From Tissierellales bacterium (GTDB taxonomy: Bacteria; Bacillota_A; Clostridia; Tissierellales; JASKZW01), in the NCBI GenBank assembly GCA_030147425.1, contig JASKZW010000071.1, positions 1 through 9,763 on the forward strand: a stretch of DNA of 9,763 nt, given 5' to 3'. Shown piece by piece: positions 1 through 9,763 of the stretch. Position numbers and translations under genes: made by a program. Under the pieces are notes generated by a model. It searched no databases. It was not told where the DNA came from and was given only the letters and a program-made list of their open reading frames with translations. How positions within the stretch are numbered: position 1 is the first letter of the stretch; each line of letters starts with the position of its first letter.

Positions 1-998
1 ATTTTATTAGATCCAAGCATATCTACCCATTCTAAGGACCTTCCTGTACCTATAGCTACTGCTTCTAAAGGTTCCTCAGCTAACCTTGTCTCTATACCTG
101 TTCTCTCTTCTATAAGCTGGTCTAGGCCATATAACATAGCCCCTCCACCAGTCATAAGTATACCTGTATTACTTATATCTGCTGCTAACTCAGGTGGAGT
201 TCTTTCTAATACATAGTGAACTGCATCTACTATTTGACTTACTGGTTCTTCCAAGGCTTCTTCCATTTCTGTAGATGAAACTTCTATTGTTTCCGGAAGC
301 CCTGTTAAAAGGTTTCTACCACGAACCTCCATGCTTACTGGCTCTTCCCTTGGATAAACACCACCAATTGTCATTTTTAAATTTTCTGCAGTTCTTTCAC
401 CAATCATCATATTATATTTTTTTCTTACATATCTTGTTATAGCATCATTACAGTCATCTCCTGCAACCTTTAAGGATTTATTTATAACTATTCCTCCTAA
501 GGATATAACTGCTATATCAGAAGTCCCCCCACCTATATCTATTATCATATTACCATTAGGTTCGGTTATATCAACTCCTGAGCCTATTGCTGCCGCTATC
601 GGTTCCTCTATTACAAAAGTTTTACTTGCTCCAGCTGAAATACATGCATCTAAAACTGCCCTTTTTTCTACTCCAGTTATTCCACTTGGCACACATACAA
701 TAACCCTAGGCTTAACAAGGGATCGCCCTACAGTTTTATGTATGAAATGCTTTAACATTTTTTCTGTTATATTGTAATCAGAAATAACTCCATTTTTTAA
801 GGGCCTTATTGCTGTAATTGATCCTGGAGTTCTACCAATCATTTTTTTAGCCTCTTCTCCTACTGCTAAAAATTCTCCAGTTTGCTCTTGAATCGCTATT
901 ACAGATGGTTCATTTAGAACAATACCATCTTTTTTAGAATATACTAGGATACTAGCTGTACCTAAATCTATTCCTATATCCTTCCTGAATAAAGCCAT
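1..998 (-). CDS. mreB: Rod-shape-determining protein, MreB/Mbl family actin homologue (C-terminal end cut off by the window)
   Basis: This is a bacterial actin that polymerises on ATP under the membrane and guides the peptidoglycan elongation machinery. The frame gives 332 codons from ATG 998 and runs off the window edge. MreB proteins are usually 335-350 residues, so only a few are missing. Visible actin-fold motifs are phosphate-1 DIGIDLGTAS (7-16), VIEEPIAAAIG with the acidic catalytic region (129-139), phosphate-2 IDIGGGTSDIAV (153-164) and the adenosine motif TGGGAMLYG (283-291). The hydrophobic LF near the N-terminus (residues 3-4) could help membrane contact. The start is preceded by AAGGAGGT at good spacing. 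It follows murA by 94 bp with a terminator between, so it probably has its own promoter. Its place after atpC-murA matches mbl of Bacillus, but MreB, Mbl and MreBH cannot be separated reliably by eye. The family call is firm; the paralogue is not. Confidence 0.96.
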   Translation of the reverse strand, partial: MALFRKDIGIDLGTASILVYSKKDGIVLNEPSVIAIQEQTGEFLAVGEEAKKMIGRTPGSITAIRPLKNGVISDYNITEKMLKHFIHKTVGRSLVKPRVIVCVPSGITGVEKRAVLDACISAGASKTFVIEEPIAAAIGSGVDITEPNGNMIIDIGGGTSDIAVISLGGIVINKSLKVAGDDCNDAITRYVRKKYNMMIGERTAENLKMTIGGVYPREEPVSMEVRGRNLLTGLPETIEVSSTEMEEALEEPVSQIVDAVHYVLERTPPELAADISNTGILMTGGGAMLYGLDQLIEERTGIETRLAEEPLEAVAIGTGRSLEWVDMLGSNK

Positions 999-1002
999 AA
1001 TT

Positions 1003-1043
1003 CAACCTCCTTCCTTGTCTACTATAATATAATATCATATCTA
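1003..1043 (-). promoter_or_regulatory. Weak candidate promoter and strong RBS of mreB/mbl
   Basis: The short leader between the murA terminator and mreB is very AT-rich. On the minus strand it holds overlapping -10-like hexamers (TATTAT, TATAGT) about 16-17 bp downstream of TTAATG. This is only a partial match to a sigma-A promoter. It is followed by a clear AAGGAGGT Shine-Dalgarno six bases before ATG 998. The RBS is convincing. The promoter is inferred mostly from the terminator upstream and could be wrong. Confidence 0.35.
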
Positions 1044-1060
1044 ACCATTAATAGTATATA

Positions 1061-1092
1061 AAATTTTAAGGTTCTCCCAAGGAGAACCTTAA
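1061..1092 (-). terminator. Intrinsic terminator of murA
   Basis: A perfect 10-bp stem (AAGGTTCTCC with GGAGAACCTT, three-base loop; arms 1068-1077 and 1081-1090, extendable by two A-T pairs) begins directly after the murA stop codon. On the minus strand it is followed by AAAATTTTATAT rather than a clean U tract, so termination may be incomplete and some read-through into mreB is possible. Confidence 0.75.
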
Positions 1093-2349
1093 CTAATCTT
1101 CTACTCTATATATTTTTGCACCTAAGCTTGATAATTTATCTTCTATTCGATCATAACCTCTATCAATATGATAAATATCTCCTATTTCAGTCTTGCCTTC
1201 TGCTACTAGTCCTGCTAAAACTAAGGCTGCCCCAGCCCTTAAATCTGTAGCCTTAACTGGTGCACCAGTTAAATCATCTACTCCTTCTATAATTGCAGAT
1301 CTACCATCAATCTTTATATCTGCACCCATTCTTTTTAATTCATCTACATGCATAAACCTATTTTCAAAAACGGTTTCAATAGCTACGCTATTACCTTCAA
1401 TTACACTCATTAAAGCCATAAATTGGGCCTGCATATCTGTGGGAAATCCTGGATAAGGTAGGGTCTTTATATCTGTAGCTTTTAATCTCTTATCAGCCTT
1501 AACCCTAACTGTCTCTCCATTAGCTGTTACCTCACAACCCATTTCCCTTAATTTGGCTATTACTGGCTTTATATGGCTAGTTATAACATTATCTATAATT
1601 ACATCTCCCTGGGATATAGCAGCTGCTACCATGAATGTTCCAGCCTCTATCCTATCAGGTATTATTGAGTGGCTTGCTCCACCTAATTTTTCTACTCCAT
1701 TAATCCTTATAGTGTTAGTACCTGCACCTTTTACATCTGCCCCTAGCTTATTTAAGAAGTTAGAAAGGTCTACTATTTCAGGCTCCATAGCTGCATTATC
1801 AATTATAGTTTCTCCTTCAGCCATAACTGCAGCCATCATAATGTTTTCAGTAGCTCCAACACTTGGAAAGTCTAAGTATATCTTTGAACCTACAAGTTTA
1901 TCTGCATATGCTCCAATATTTCCATGTTCAGTATCAATTTCTGCTCCTAAAGCCTTAAAGCCCTTTAAATGAAGATCTATAGGCCTAGTTCCTATAGCAC
2001 ATCCACCTGGTAGGGATGTTTTGGTCTTTCCTACGCGGGCCAATAAAGGTCCCATTACTAGGAAAGATGCCCTCATTTTGCTCATTAATTCATAAGGTGT
2101 TTCATAATTATTTACATTTTTAGAGTTTATTCTCAGCTTGTCTTTTCCTATTTTTTCTACTTCTGCGCCTAAGGATTCTAAAACCTGGCATATAATTTTT
2201 ACATCTTTTAAGTTTGGTACGTCTTCTAAGATAATGTCCTCTGTCCCTAATAAAGAAGCAGCTATTATAGGTAAGGCTGAATTTTTAGCCCCACTTACCC
2301 TAACCCTGCCTTTTAATGGAGGACTTTGTTCCACTACAATTTTTGACAA
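1093..2349 (-). CDS. murA: UDP-N-acetylglucosamine 1-carboxyvinyltransferase
   Basis: This cytosolic enzyme transfers enolpyruvate from PEP to UDP-GlcNAc, the first committed step of peptidoglycan synthesis. With the start at TTG 2349 the protein has 418 residues, the usual family length. Visible hallmarks are Lys22-Asn23 in SGAKNSALP, the fosfomycin-target cysteine Cys117 in LPGGCAIGTRPIDLHL (113-128), FPTDMQAQ with Asp305, and Arg371 in DLRAGAAL (369-376). The cysteine is intact, so fosfomycin sensitivity at the target is expected. An in-frame ATG at 2370 would add seven residues, but that stretch encodes the AGGAGGGG ribosome-binding site lying six bases before the TTG, and MSKIVVEQSP is a normal MurA N-terminus. 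The gene is separated from atpC by a terminator and a promoter-like region, so it is probably monocistronic. Position next to the atp operon corresponds to murAA of Bacillus rather than murAB/murZ. Confidence 0.97.
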   Translation of the reverse strand: MSKIVVEQSPPLKGRVRVSGAKNSALPIIAASLLGTEDIILEDVPNLKDVKIICQVLESLGAEVEKIGKDKLRINSKNVNNYETPYELMSKMRASFLVMGPLLARVGKTKTSLPGGCAIGTRPIDLHLKGFKALGAEIDTEHGNIGAYADKLVGSKIYLDFPSVGATENIMMAAVMAEGETIIDNAAMEPEIVDLSNFLNKLGADVKGAGTNTIRINGVEKLGGASHSIIPDRIEAGTFMVAAAISQGDVIIDNVITSHIKPVIAKLREMGCEVTANGETVRVKADKRLKATDIKTLPYPGFPTDMQAQFMALMSVIEGNSVAIETVFENRFMHVDELKRMGADIKIDGRSAIIEGVDDLTGAPVKATDLRAGAALVLAGLVAEGKTEIGDIYHIDRGYDRIEDKLSSLGAKIYRVED

Positions 2350-2355
2350 ATAACT

Positions 2356-2363
2356 CCCCTCCT
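2356..2363 (-). promoter_or_regulatory. Shine-Dalgarno that fixes the TTG start of murA
   Basis: AGGAGGGG lies six bases before TTG 2349, inside the open frame that begins at ATG 2370. The ATG itself has only a weak AAGG immediately upstream. The site therefore favours the TTG as the real start. Confidence 0.75.
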
Positions 2364-2389
2364 GATCCATCCTTGCTCTTTCTTTTTTA

Positions 2390-2418
2390 TATAAAACAAA
2401 TTATATTGTTATTATCAA
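2390..2418 (-). promoter_or_regulatory. Candidate proximal promoter of murA
   Basis: TTGATA (2413-2418) and TTTATA (2390-2395) are separated by exactly 17 bp on the minus strand. The -35 is good and the -10 only moderate. Transcription would start near 2383, leaving a leader of about 35 nt before the TTG start. In such AT-rich DNA chance matches are common. Confidence 0.35.
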
Positions 2419-2444
2419 TTTTATAATTTTACATTCACTATAGT

Positions 2445-2473
2445 ATTATATCATTAAACTAAAAATATAGTAA
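2445..2473 (-). promoter_or_regulatory. Candidate distal murA promoter with extended -10
   Basis: On the minus strand TGATATAAT gives a perfect -10 hexamer (2445-2450) with the extended TGN element. A poor -35 (TTACTA, 2468-2473) lies at 17 bp. The extended -10 may compensate for the weak -35. This is the best consensus -10 in the gap between atpC and murA. Confidence 0.45.
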
Positions 2474-2480
2474 GAATTTT

Positions 2481-2493
2481 TTGTTTTAAACAA
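2481..2493. repeat. Short perfect palindrome upstream of the murA promoter
   Basis: TTGTTTTAAACAA has 6-bp arms around a single central base. It lies just upstream of the -35 position of the distal murA promoter, where an activator or repressor could bind. AT-rich palindromes of this size can occur by chance, so function is only suggested. Confidence 0.3.
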
Positions 2494-2525
2494 CACTTTT
2501 ATATATACCCCTTTATTTTAACTAA

Positions 2526-2573
2526 AACACAGCTTAATAAAATAGGCTGTCCTTTTGGACAGCCTATTTTATT
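2526..2573 (-). terminator. Intrinsic terminator of the atp operon
   Basis: A 17-bp perfect stem with a four-base loop (arms 2536-2552 and 2557-2573) has an eight-pair GC-rich core, GGCTGTCC with GGACAGCC. On the minus strand the second arm runs into UUUUAUUAAG. The base of the stem touches the atpC stop codon (2573-2575). Because the first arm is A-rich on the other side, the hairpin could also stop transcription on the plus strand, although no plus-strand gene is seen nearby. Confidence 0.9.
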
Positions 2574-2974
2574 TATTTTTTAAGTTTTGAAGTTTCTAAT
2601 CTATTAATTGCTCTTCTCAAGGCTGCTTCTGCCCTTGCAGTATCAATAGATTCGTCTTTTTCTTTTAGTCTTCTTTCAGCCCTTTCCTTAGCCAGTTTTG
2701 CTCTTTCAACATCTATTTCCTCTGGCCATTCAGCTGAATCAGTTACTATGGTAGCCTGGTTATCTTTTACAGTTAAGTAACCTTCTACTACAGCAGCTAC
2801 CCTTTCCTTACCGTCCTTTTCAATCCACACTCTTCCTATAGCTAAGGGAGTTATTATTGGTGCCATATTTTTTAATACAGCTAAGTCCCCTTCTACTCCT
2901 TTAACTATTATCCTATCTACCCTGCCAGAAAAGAAGGATTTTTCCGGAGTTACTATATCAAGTTGAAAACTCAT
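2573..2974 (-). CDS. atpC: ATP synthase F1 subunit epsilon
   Basis: Epsilon is part of the central stalk. It couples gamma to the c ring and can inhibit ATP hydrolysis. The 133-residue length is normal. The N-terminal beta-sandwich domain covers about residues 1-84 (SFQLDIVTPEKSFFSG at the start, then the EGDLAVL region). A charged two-helix C-terminal domain (about 87-130) follows. It contains IDVERA at 87-92, matching the I/L-D-x-x-R-A ATP-binding motif described for the Bacillus PS3 epsilon subunit, so this epsilon may sense ATP. The start codon lies one base after the atpD stop, with GGAGG located inside the end of atpD, which indicates translational coupling. The gene is last in the operon, and its stop codon abuts the operon terminator. 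Confidence 0.97.
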   Translation of the reverse strand: MSFQLDIVTPEKSFFSGRVDRIIVKGVEGDLAVLKNMAPIITPLAIGRVWIEKDGKERVAAVVEGYLTVKDNQATIVTDSAEWPEEIDVERAKLAKERAERRLKEKDESIDTARAEAALRRAINRLETSKLKK

Positions 2975-2975
2975 C

Positions 2976-5247
<2,272 letters not shown>

Positions 5248-5252
5248 GCTTA

Positions 5253-5261
5253 TCACCTCCC
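5253..5261 (-). promoter_or_regulatory. Shine-Dalgarno that fixes the TTG start of atpG
   Basis: GGGAGGTGA is a near-perfect complement of the 16S 3' end and lies five bases before TTG 5247. It includes the GTG at 5254-5256 that would otherwise be taken as the start. The strong site likely offsets the weak TTG codon. Confidence 0.85.
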
Positions 5262-5276
5262 AATTCTATGGGAATT

Positions 5277-7326
<2,050 letters not shown>

Positions 7327-7339
<13 letters not shown>

Positions 7340-7833
7340 TTTTGATTACCTACTTCATTTATAAAGTTATCAATTATGTGTTGTTGATTTCCTTCAACAT
7401 TTTCTTCTAAGATTTTAGAAGCTATTAGTACTGCCATATCTCCTGCCTCAGATTTAATATCCATAAGTGCTCTTTCTTTCTCAGCTTCAGCCTCTCTTCT
7501 AGCTTTCATAACTATGCTTCTTGCATCTTCTTCTGCCTTGCCTATTATATCAGCCCTAACTTCTTCTCCTCTTTTTCTACCATTTTCAATGATAGACTGA
7601 GCTTCCCTTTTAGCATCAGCAATTTGAGCTTCATAGTTACTTTTTAAGGCCTCTGCTTCTTCTCTTTGAGCCTTAGCACTTTCTATGTCAGATTTTATTT
7701 TTTCCTGCCTATTTGATAGGGCTTCTGAAACTGGTTTATAGAGTAATTTTTTAAGTCCAAAGTAAAGTACCAGTAGAGCTCCTAGTGTTAGTAACATACT
7801 TGATCCTACTGGTAAGACTTTAATATCTATCAT
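7327..7833 (-). CDS. atpF: ATP synthase Fo subunit b
   Basis: Subunit b forms the peripheral stalk that stops the stator from turning. The 168-residue protein has one N-terminal membrane helix (about residues 11-29, SSMLLTLGALLVLYFGLKK). A long charged alpha-helix rich in Glu, Lys, Arg and Ala (about 35-140) follows and would pair as the right-handed coiled coil of b dimers. Its C-terminal region (MAVLIASKILEEN) contacts delta. ATG 7833 is preceded by AAAGGAGGA at seven bases. Only one b gene is present, so a b homodimer is expected rather than b/b'. The gap to atpE is 53 bp and holds a hairpin. The 3' end overlaps atpH. Confidence 0.96.
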
Positions 7834-7862
7834 GCCTACGTCCTCCTTTGCTAGGAATTGCT

Positions 7863-7881
7863 AGGGTCCCTAAAGGACCCT
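7863..7881 (-). promoter_or_regulatory. Intercistronic mRNA hairpin between atpE and atpF
   Basis: The minus-strand transcript contains AGGGTCC-TTTAG-GGACCCT, a perfect 7-bp stem, five of its pairs G-C, with a five-base loop. It starts six bases after the atpE stop codon. No U tract follows, so it is not a standard terminator. The transcript continues into a strong RBS for atpF. Such a hairpin could protect the 3' end of an atpE-containing mRNA from exonucleases and raise c-subunit yield, which the c-ring stoichiometry requires. The structure is seen; the role is inferred. Confidence 0.6.
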
Positions 7882-7886
7882 CTGTA

Positions 7887-8189
<303 letters not shown>

Positions 8190-8197
8190 TTAAAAAA

Positions 8198-8869
8198 CTA
8201 ATCGTCTAGGTTTCCACCTATAAATATCATTGTTAACATAGCGAATATAAATGTTTGTAGCACACCTGAAAATAAGTCGAAGTATGCATGAAACGGTGGA
8301 GCTATTAATGGGGTTAAAATACCTGCTGCTTCATAAAATAAACCCATAATTATAACACCACTTACAATATTACCAAATAAACGGAAAGATAAGGATATTG
8401 GGTTAGCTAGTTCTCCAATAACATTTAACGGAGTTAAAAAAGCCATTGGTTCTGTAAAACCTTTTAAGTACCCAAAGAATCCACTATTCTTAAGTCCGTA
8501 ATATTGGGTTAGTACAAAAGTTATTAAGGCTAGTGTTAAAGTTACACTATAATCAGATGTAGGCGGTGTTAAGCCTATTAAACCTGATAGGTTTGCAAAT
8601 AATAAGAATATTACTATAGTATAGATCAAAGGTCCAAACTCTAGATGATCTCCCATTGTTTGCTTTATAAGATTTTGAACAGATTCTACTGAAATTTCAA
8701 CTACATTCATAAAACCTGAAGGGATTTCTCCTTCTTTAGAGTTTTTTAACTTGCGATTTACAATCCATGCTATAACTAATATTACTATTGTTAGCAACCA
8801 TACATTGGTAACTGTATCTGGCACAAAATACTCCTTGCCAAATAACCTTAAGGTCATTTCAAAGCCCAT
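8198..8869 (-). CDS. atpB: ATP synthase Fo subunit a
   Basis: Subunit a is the membrane stator that provides the two half-channels for the coupling ion next to the c ring. The protein has 223 residues, in the short Gram-positive range. Several hydrophobic segments are visible (about 21-37, 80-99, 107-124, the long 145-182 hairpin and 195-217). The essential stator arginine is Arg163 in ISLSFRLFGNIVSG (158-171), preceded by PLNVIGELANP (147-157). ATG 8869 is preceded by GGAGG at the usual spacing. The upstream gap to atpI (46 bp) holds a small hairpin. The assignment as a is unambiguous. The ion used cannot be told from this subunit alone, and the evidence for Na+ comes from atpE. Confidence 0.98.
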   Translation of the reverse strand: MGFEMTLRLFGKEYFVPDTVTNVWLLTIVILVIAWIVNRKLKNSKEGEIPSGFMNVVEISVESVQNLIKQTMGDHLEFGPLIYTIVIFLLFANLSGLIGLTPPTSDYSVTLTLALITFVLTQYYGLKNSGFFGYLKGFTEPMAFLTPLNVIGELANPISLSFRLFGNIVSGVIIMGLFYEAAGILTPLIAPPFHAYFDLFSGVLQTFIFAMLTMIFIGGNLDD

Positions 8870-8885
8870 TATCTCCCTCCTCTCT

Positions 8886-8903
8886 AGAAGGATATTTCCT
8901 TCT
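8886..8903 (-). promoter_or_regulatory. Small hairpin upstream of the atpB ribosome-binding site
   Basis: AGAAGGA and TCCTTCT form a 7-bp stem with an AATA loop in the atpI-atpB gap. It sits just before the GAGAGGAGGGAG ribosome-binding region of atpB. It could delimit RNA processing or modulate atpB translation, but it is short and AT-containing, so this is tentative. Confidence 0.35.
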
Positions 8904-8915
8904 TTAATATATTGA

Positions 8916-9293
8916 TTATTTATTCCTTTTAAAATCTATTAAAGTATAAATAATAATAACAAATTTAACTAACATTAGGCCTATTACTGTATATAGAAAG
9001 TTTAAGTAATCTGCCTTAGCTGATATAAATAAAACTATAAAATATATAATATATCTTAAAAAATAATGCTTAACTGTATATTTATAAGCTCCTTCTGGAG
9101 TCATAGTAACTGCTCTTTCTCCAACATTTTGGATAAGTTTAAAACTTAAAATTCCTACCAGGCTTCCAAAGAATAAACTAAGCCCGTCCCTTTTAAAGTC
9201 TCCACTTAGAAAAAATATCAGACCCATAAGGATAAAAGTCAGAGCTATTGTTGCCTTGCTTATTTTTTCTAAAATATCATCCCTACCAAACAT
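8916..9293 (-). CDS. atpI: ATP synthase subunit I, c-ring assembly factor
   Basis: AtpI is a small membrane protein that helps assemble the c ring. In Acetobacterium woodii it is needed for assembly of the Na+-dependent enzyme. From ATG 9293 the product has 125 residues with four hydrophobic segments: near ATIALTFILMGLIFFLSG (about 14-31), LSLFFGSLVGILSFKLI, FLRYIIYFIVLFISA and LYTVIGLMLVKFVIIIYTL. It is recognised by membrane pattern and operon place more than by motifs, because the family is poorly conserved. The frame is open to ATG 9314, which would overlap atpZ by 14 bases, but that codon has no properly spaced Shine-Dalgarno. ATG 9293 has AGGTG four bases before it, consistent with pairing to the anti-Shine-Dalgarno. 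Either start is possible. Confidence 0.85.
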   Translation of the reverse strand: MFGRDDILEKISKATIALTFILMGLIFFLSGDFKRDGLSLFFGSLVGILSFKLIQNVGERAVTMTPEGAYKYTVKHYFLRYIIYFIVLFISAKADYLNFLYTVIGLMLVKFVIIIYTLIDFKRNK

Positions 9294-9300
9294 ATTCCAC

Positions 9301-9552
9301 CTACTCTTCCTCATTCCTACTATCTTTATTTTTAGATTTTCTCTCAGCCCTTTTAGCCAGTTTCATTAAGTTTAGAAAACCTGTTATTGAACCTAGTATT
9401 AAGAATATTATACTAAATAACATGGATTTGTTAAATTTTTCATCTAGTTTAATACCTAGATAAAGGCCTCCTAATATAGGAATTATGATATTTAATCCTA
9501 ACTGACTAATAAGACCTAGGTTAGAATACATAGTCTTTTTATTCCTTTTCAA
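9301..9552 (-). CDS. atpZ: AtpZ/AtpI-family small membrane protein of the ATP synthase operon
   Basis: This 83-residue protein belongs to the small ATPase-gene-1 family (AtpZ) often found first in atp operons. In Bacillus pseudofirmus atpZ together with atpI has been linked to Mg2+ handling and ATP synthase assembly. Two membrane segments are visible (about 12-32, GLISQLGLNIIIPILGGLYLG, and 43-60, SMLFSIIFLILGSITGFL). The LD in LGIKLDEKF lies between them, and a very charged C-terminal tail (ERKSKNKDSRNEEE) follows. The start is TTG 9552, supported by GGGGTG five bases upstream. An alternative ATG at 9531 would remove seven residues and has only AAAGGA at a long distance. It is the first gene of the operon, and its stop lies about eight bases before the preferred atpI start. 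Confidence 0.85.
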   Translation of the reverse strand: MKRNKKTMYSNLGLISQLGLNIIIPILGGLYLGIKLDEKFNKSMLFSIIFLILGSITGFLNLMKLAKRAERKSKNKDSRNEEE

Positions 9553-9603
9553 TGCTCCACCCCACAGTCTGATAGACCTTCCTTTTATAAAGTTAATTTA
9601 CAA

Positions 9604-9632
9604 ATTATAGAAAATATTAATAATGTTATTAG
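9604..9632 (-). promoter_or_regulatory. Candidate promoter of the atp operon
   Basis: On the minus strand a perfect TATAAT (9604-9609) lies between the upstream terminator and atpZ. The -35 region at 17 bp (CTAATA, 9627-9632) is poor. Transcription would start near 9597, giving a leader of about 45 nt that ends in the GGGGTG ribosome-binding site. The location is right for the operon promoter, but the DNA is so AT-rich that alternative hexamers exist. Confidence 0.45.
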
Positions 9633-9662
9633 CTTTTATTAATATCCTTAATATATAAGTAT

Positions 9663-9711
9663 ATAAAAAATCCCTTGATTTTACAACTATTAAAAGCAGT
9701 AAAATCAAAGG
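9663..9711 (-). terminator. Intrinsic terminator after the wecB-like gene
   Basis: On the minus strand CCTTTGATTTTAC (9699-9711) pairs with GTAAAATCAAGGG (9672-9684), giving 13 bp with one G-U pair and a 14-base loop. The run ATTTTTTATA follows directly. The stem begins seven bases after the upstream gene's stop codon. It isolates the atp operon from its neighbour. Confidence 0.88.
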
Positions 9712-9718
9712 AAACACT

Positions 9719-9763
9719 TTAATATAATTCTTTTATTATAGTATTTACTATCCTTTCAGAAGC
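9719..9763 (-). CDS. wecB: C-terminal end of a probable UDP-N-acetylglucosamine 2-epimerase (partial)
   Basis: Only the last 14 codons and the TAA stop are inside the window. They read ASERIVNTIIKELY. The A-S-x-R-I-V pattern closing the protein resembles the C-terminus of non-hydrolysing UDP-GlcNAc 2-epimerases, which usually end in a G-x-A-S-x-R-I-V type helix. Several Clostridia have wecB directly upstream of the atp operon. The enzyme would interconvert UDP-GlcNAc and UDP-ManNAc for wall polymers. The reading frame as a gene end is well supported by the terminator right after it. The product name rests on a short tail and on synteny, so it is tentative. Confidence 0.55.
   Translation of the reverse strand, partial: ASERIVNTIIKELY

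Noticed and set aside
1193..2353. Plus-strand open frames opposite murA
   Set aside because: They are antisense to a fully conserved gene, show low-complexity Ser/Ile/Pro-rich translations typical of shadows, and lack ribosome-binding sites.
7863..7881. Reading the atpE-atpF hairpin as a terminator
   Set aside because: No U tract follows, and the downstream genes atpF to atpC have to be transcribed for a working enzyme.
9248..9463. Plus-strand open frame opposite atpI and atpZ
   Set aside because: It is antisense to two membrane genes, has no RBS and shows no recognisable protein features.

Overview
The window is a compact, AT-rich stretch of a Firmicutes chromosome with every gene on the minus strand. 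Read in the direction of transcription (high to low coordinates) it holds: the last 14 codons of a gene that looks like wecB (UDP-GlcNAc 2-epimerase) and its terminator; a complete ten-gene F-type ATP synthase operon in the order atpZ-atpI-atpB-atpE-atpF-atpH-atpA-atpG-atpD-atpC (9552 to 2573), closed by a strong terminator; murA (2349 to 1093) with its own promoter region and terminator; and an mreB/mbl-type gene (998 to the window edge) that lacks only its last few codons. The gene content, strong Shine-Dalgarno sites, TTG starts and the atp-murA-mreB order point to an anaerobic low-GC Gram-positive of the Clostridia/Tissierellia type. The genus cannot be read from the sequence alone.

ATP synthase. 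Genes for Fo (a, c, b) come first, then F1 (delta, alpha, gamma, beta, epsilon). Two small membrane-protein genes, atpZ and atpI, lead the operon. All nucleotide-binding and catalytic residues I looked for are intact. The c subunit carries the full set of Na+ ligands known from Ilyobacter-type c rings (Gln33, Val64, Glu66, Thr67, Thr68, Tyr71), so the enzyme is predicted to be Na+-coupled. Gaps are short or negative (atpZ/atpI start region, atpF/atpH overlap). A GC-rich hairpin sits between atpE and atpF, where c-subunit mRNA is often differentially stabilised.

Cell envelope. murA commits UDP-GlcNAc to peptidoglycan synthesis, mreB/mbl directs elongation of the wall, and the probable wecB makes UDP-ManNAc for wall polymers. 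The operon is therefore flanked on both sides by envelope genes. In Bacillus and many Clostridia, spoIID and spoIIID lie between murA and mbl. Here only 94 bp separate the two genes and neither sporulation gene is present, which fits a lineage that has lost sporulation or rearranged this locus.

Start codons deserve attention. For atpE, atpG and murA the longest open frame overruns the true start into its own Shine-Dalgarno. I place the starts at ATG 8168, TTG 5247 and TTG 2349. No mobile element, CRISPR array, tRNA or rRNA was seen. I found no undescribed multi-gene system: this is conserved core-genome sequence, and its interest lies in ion specificity, lost synteny and RNA-level control.
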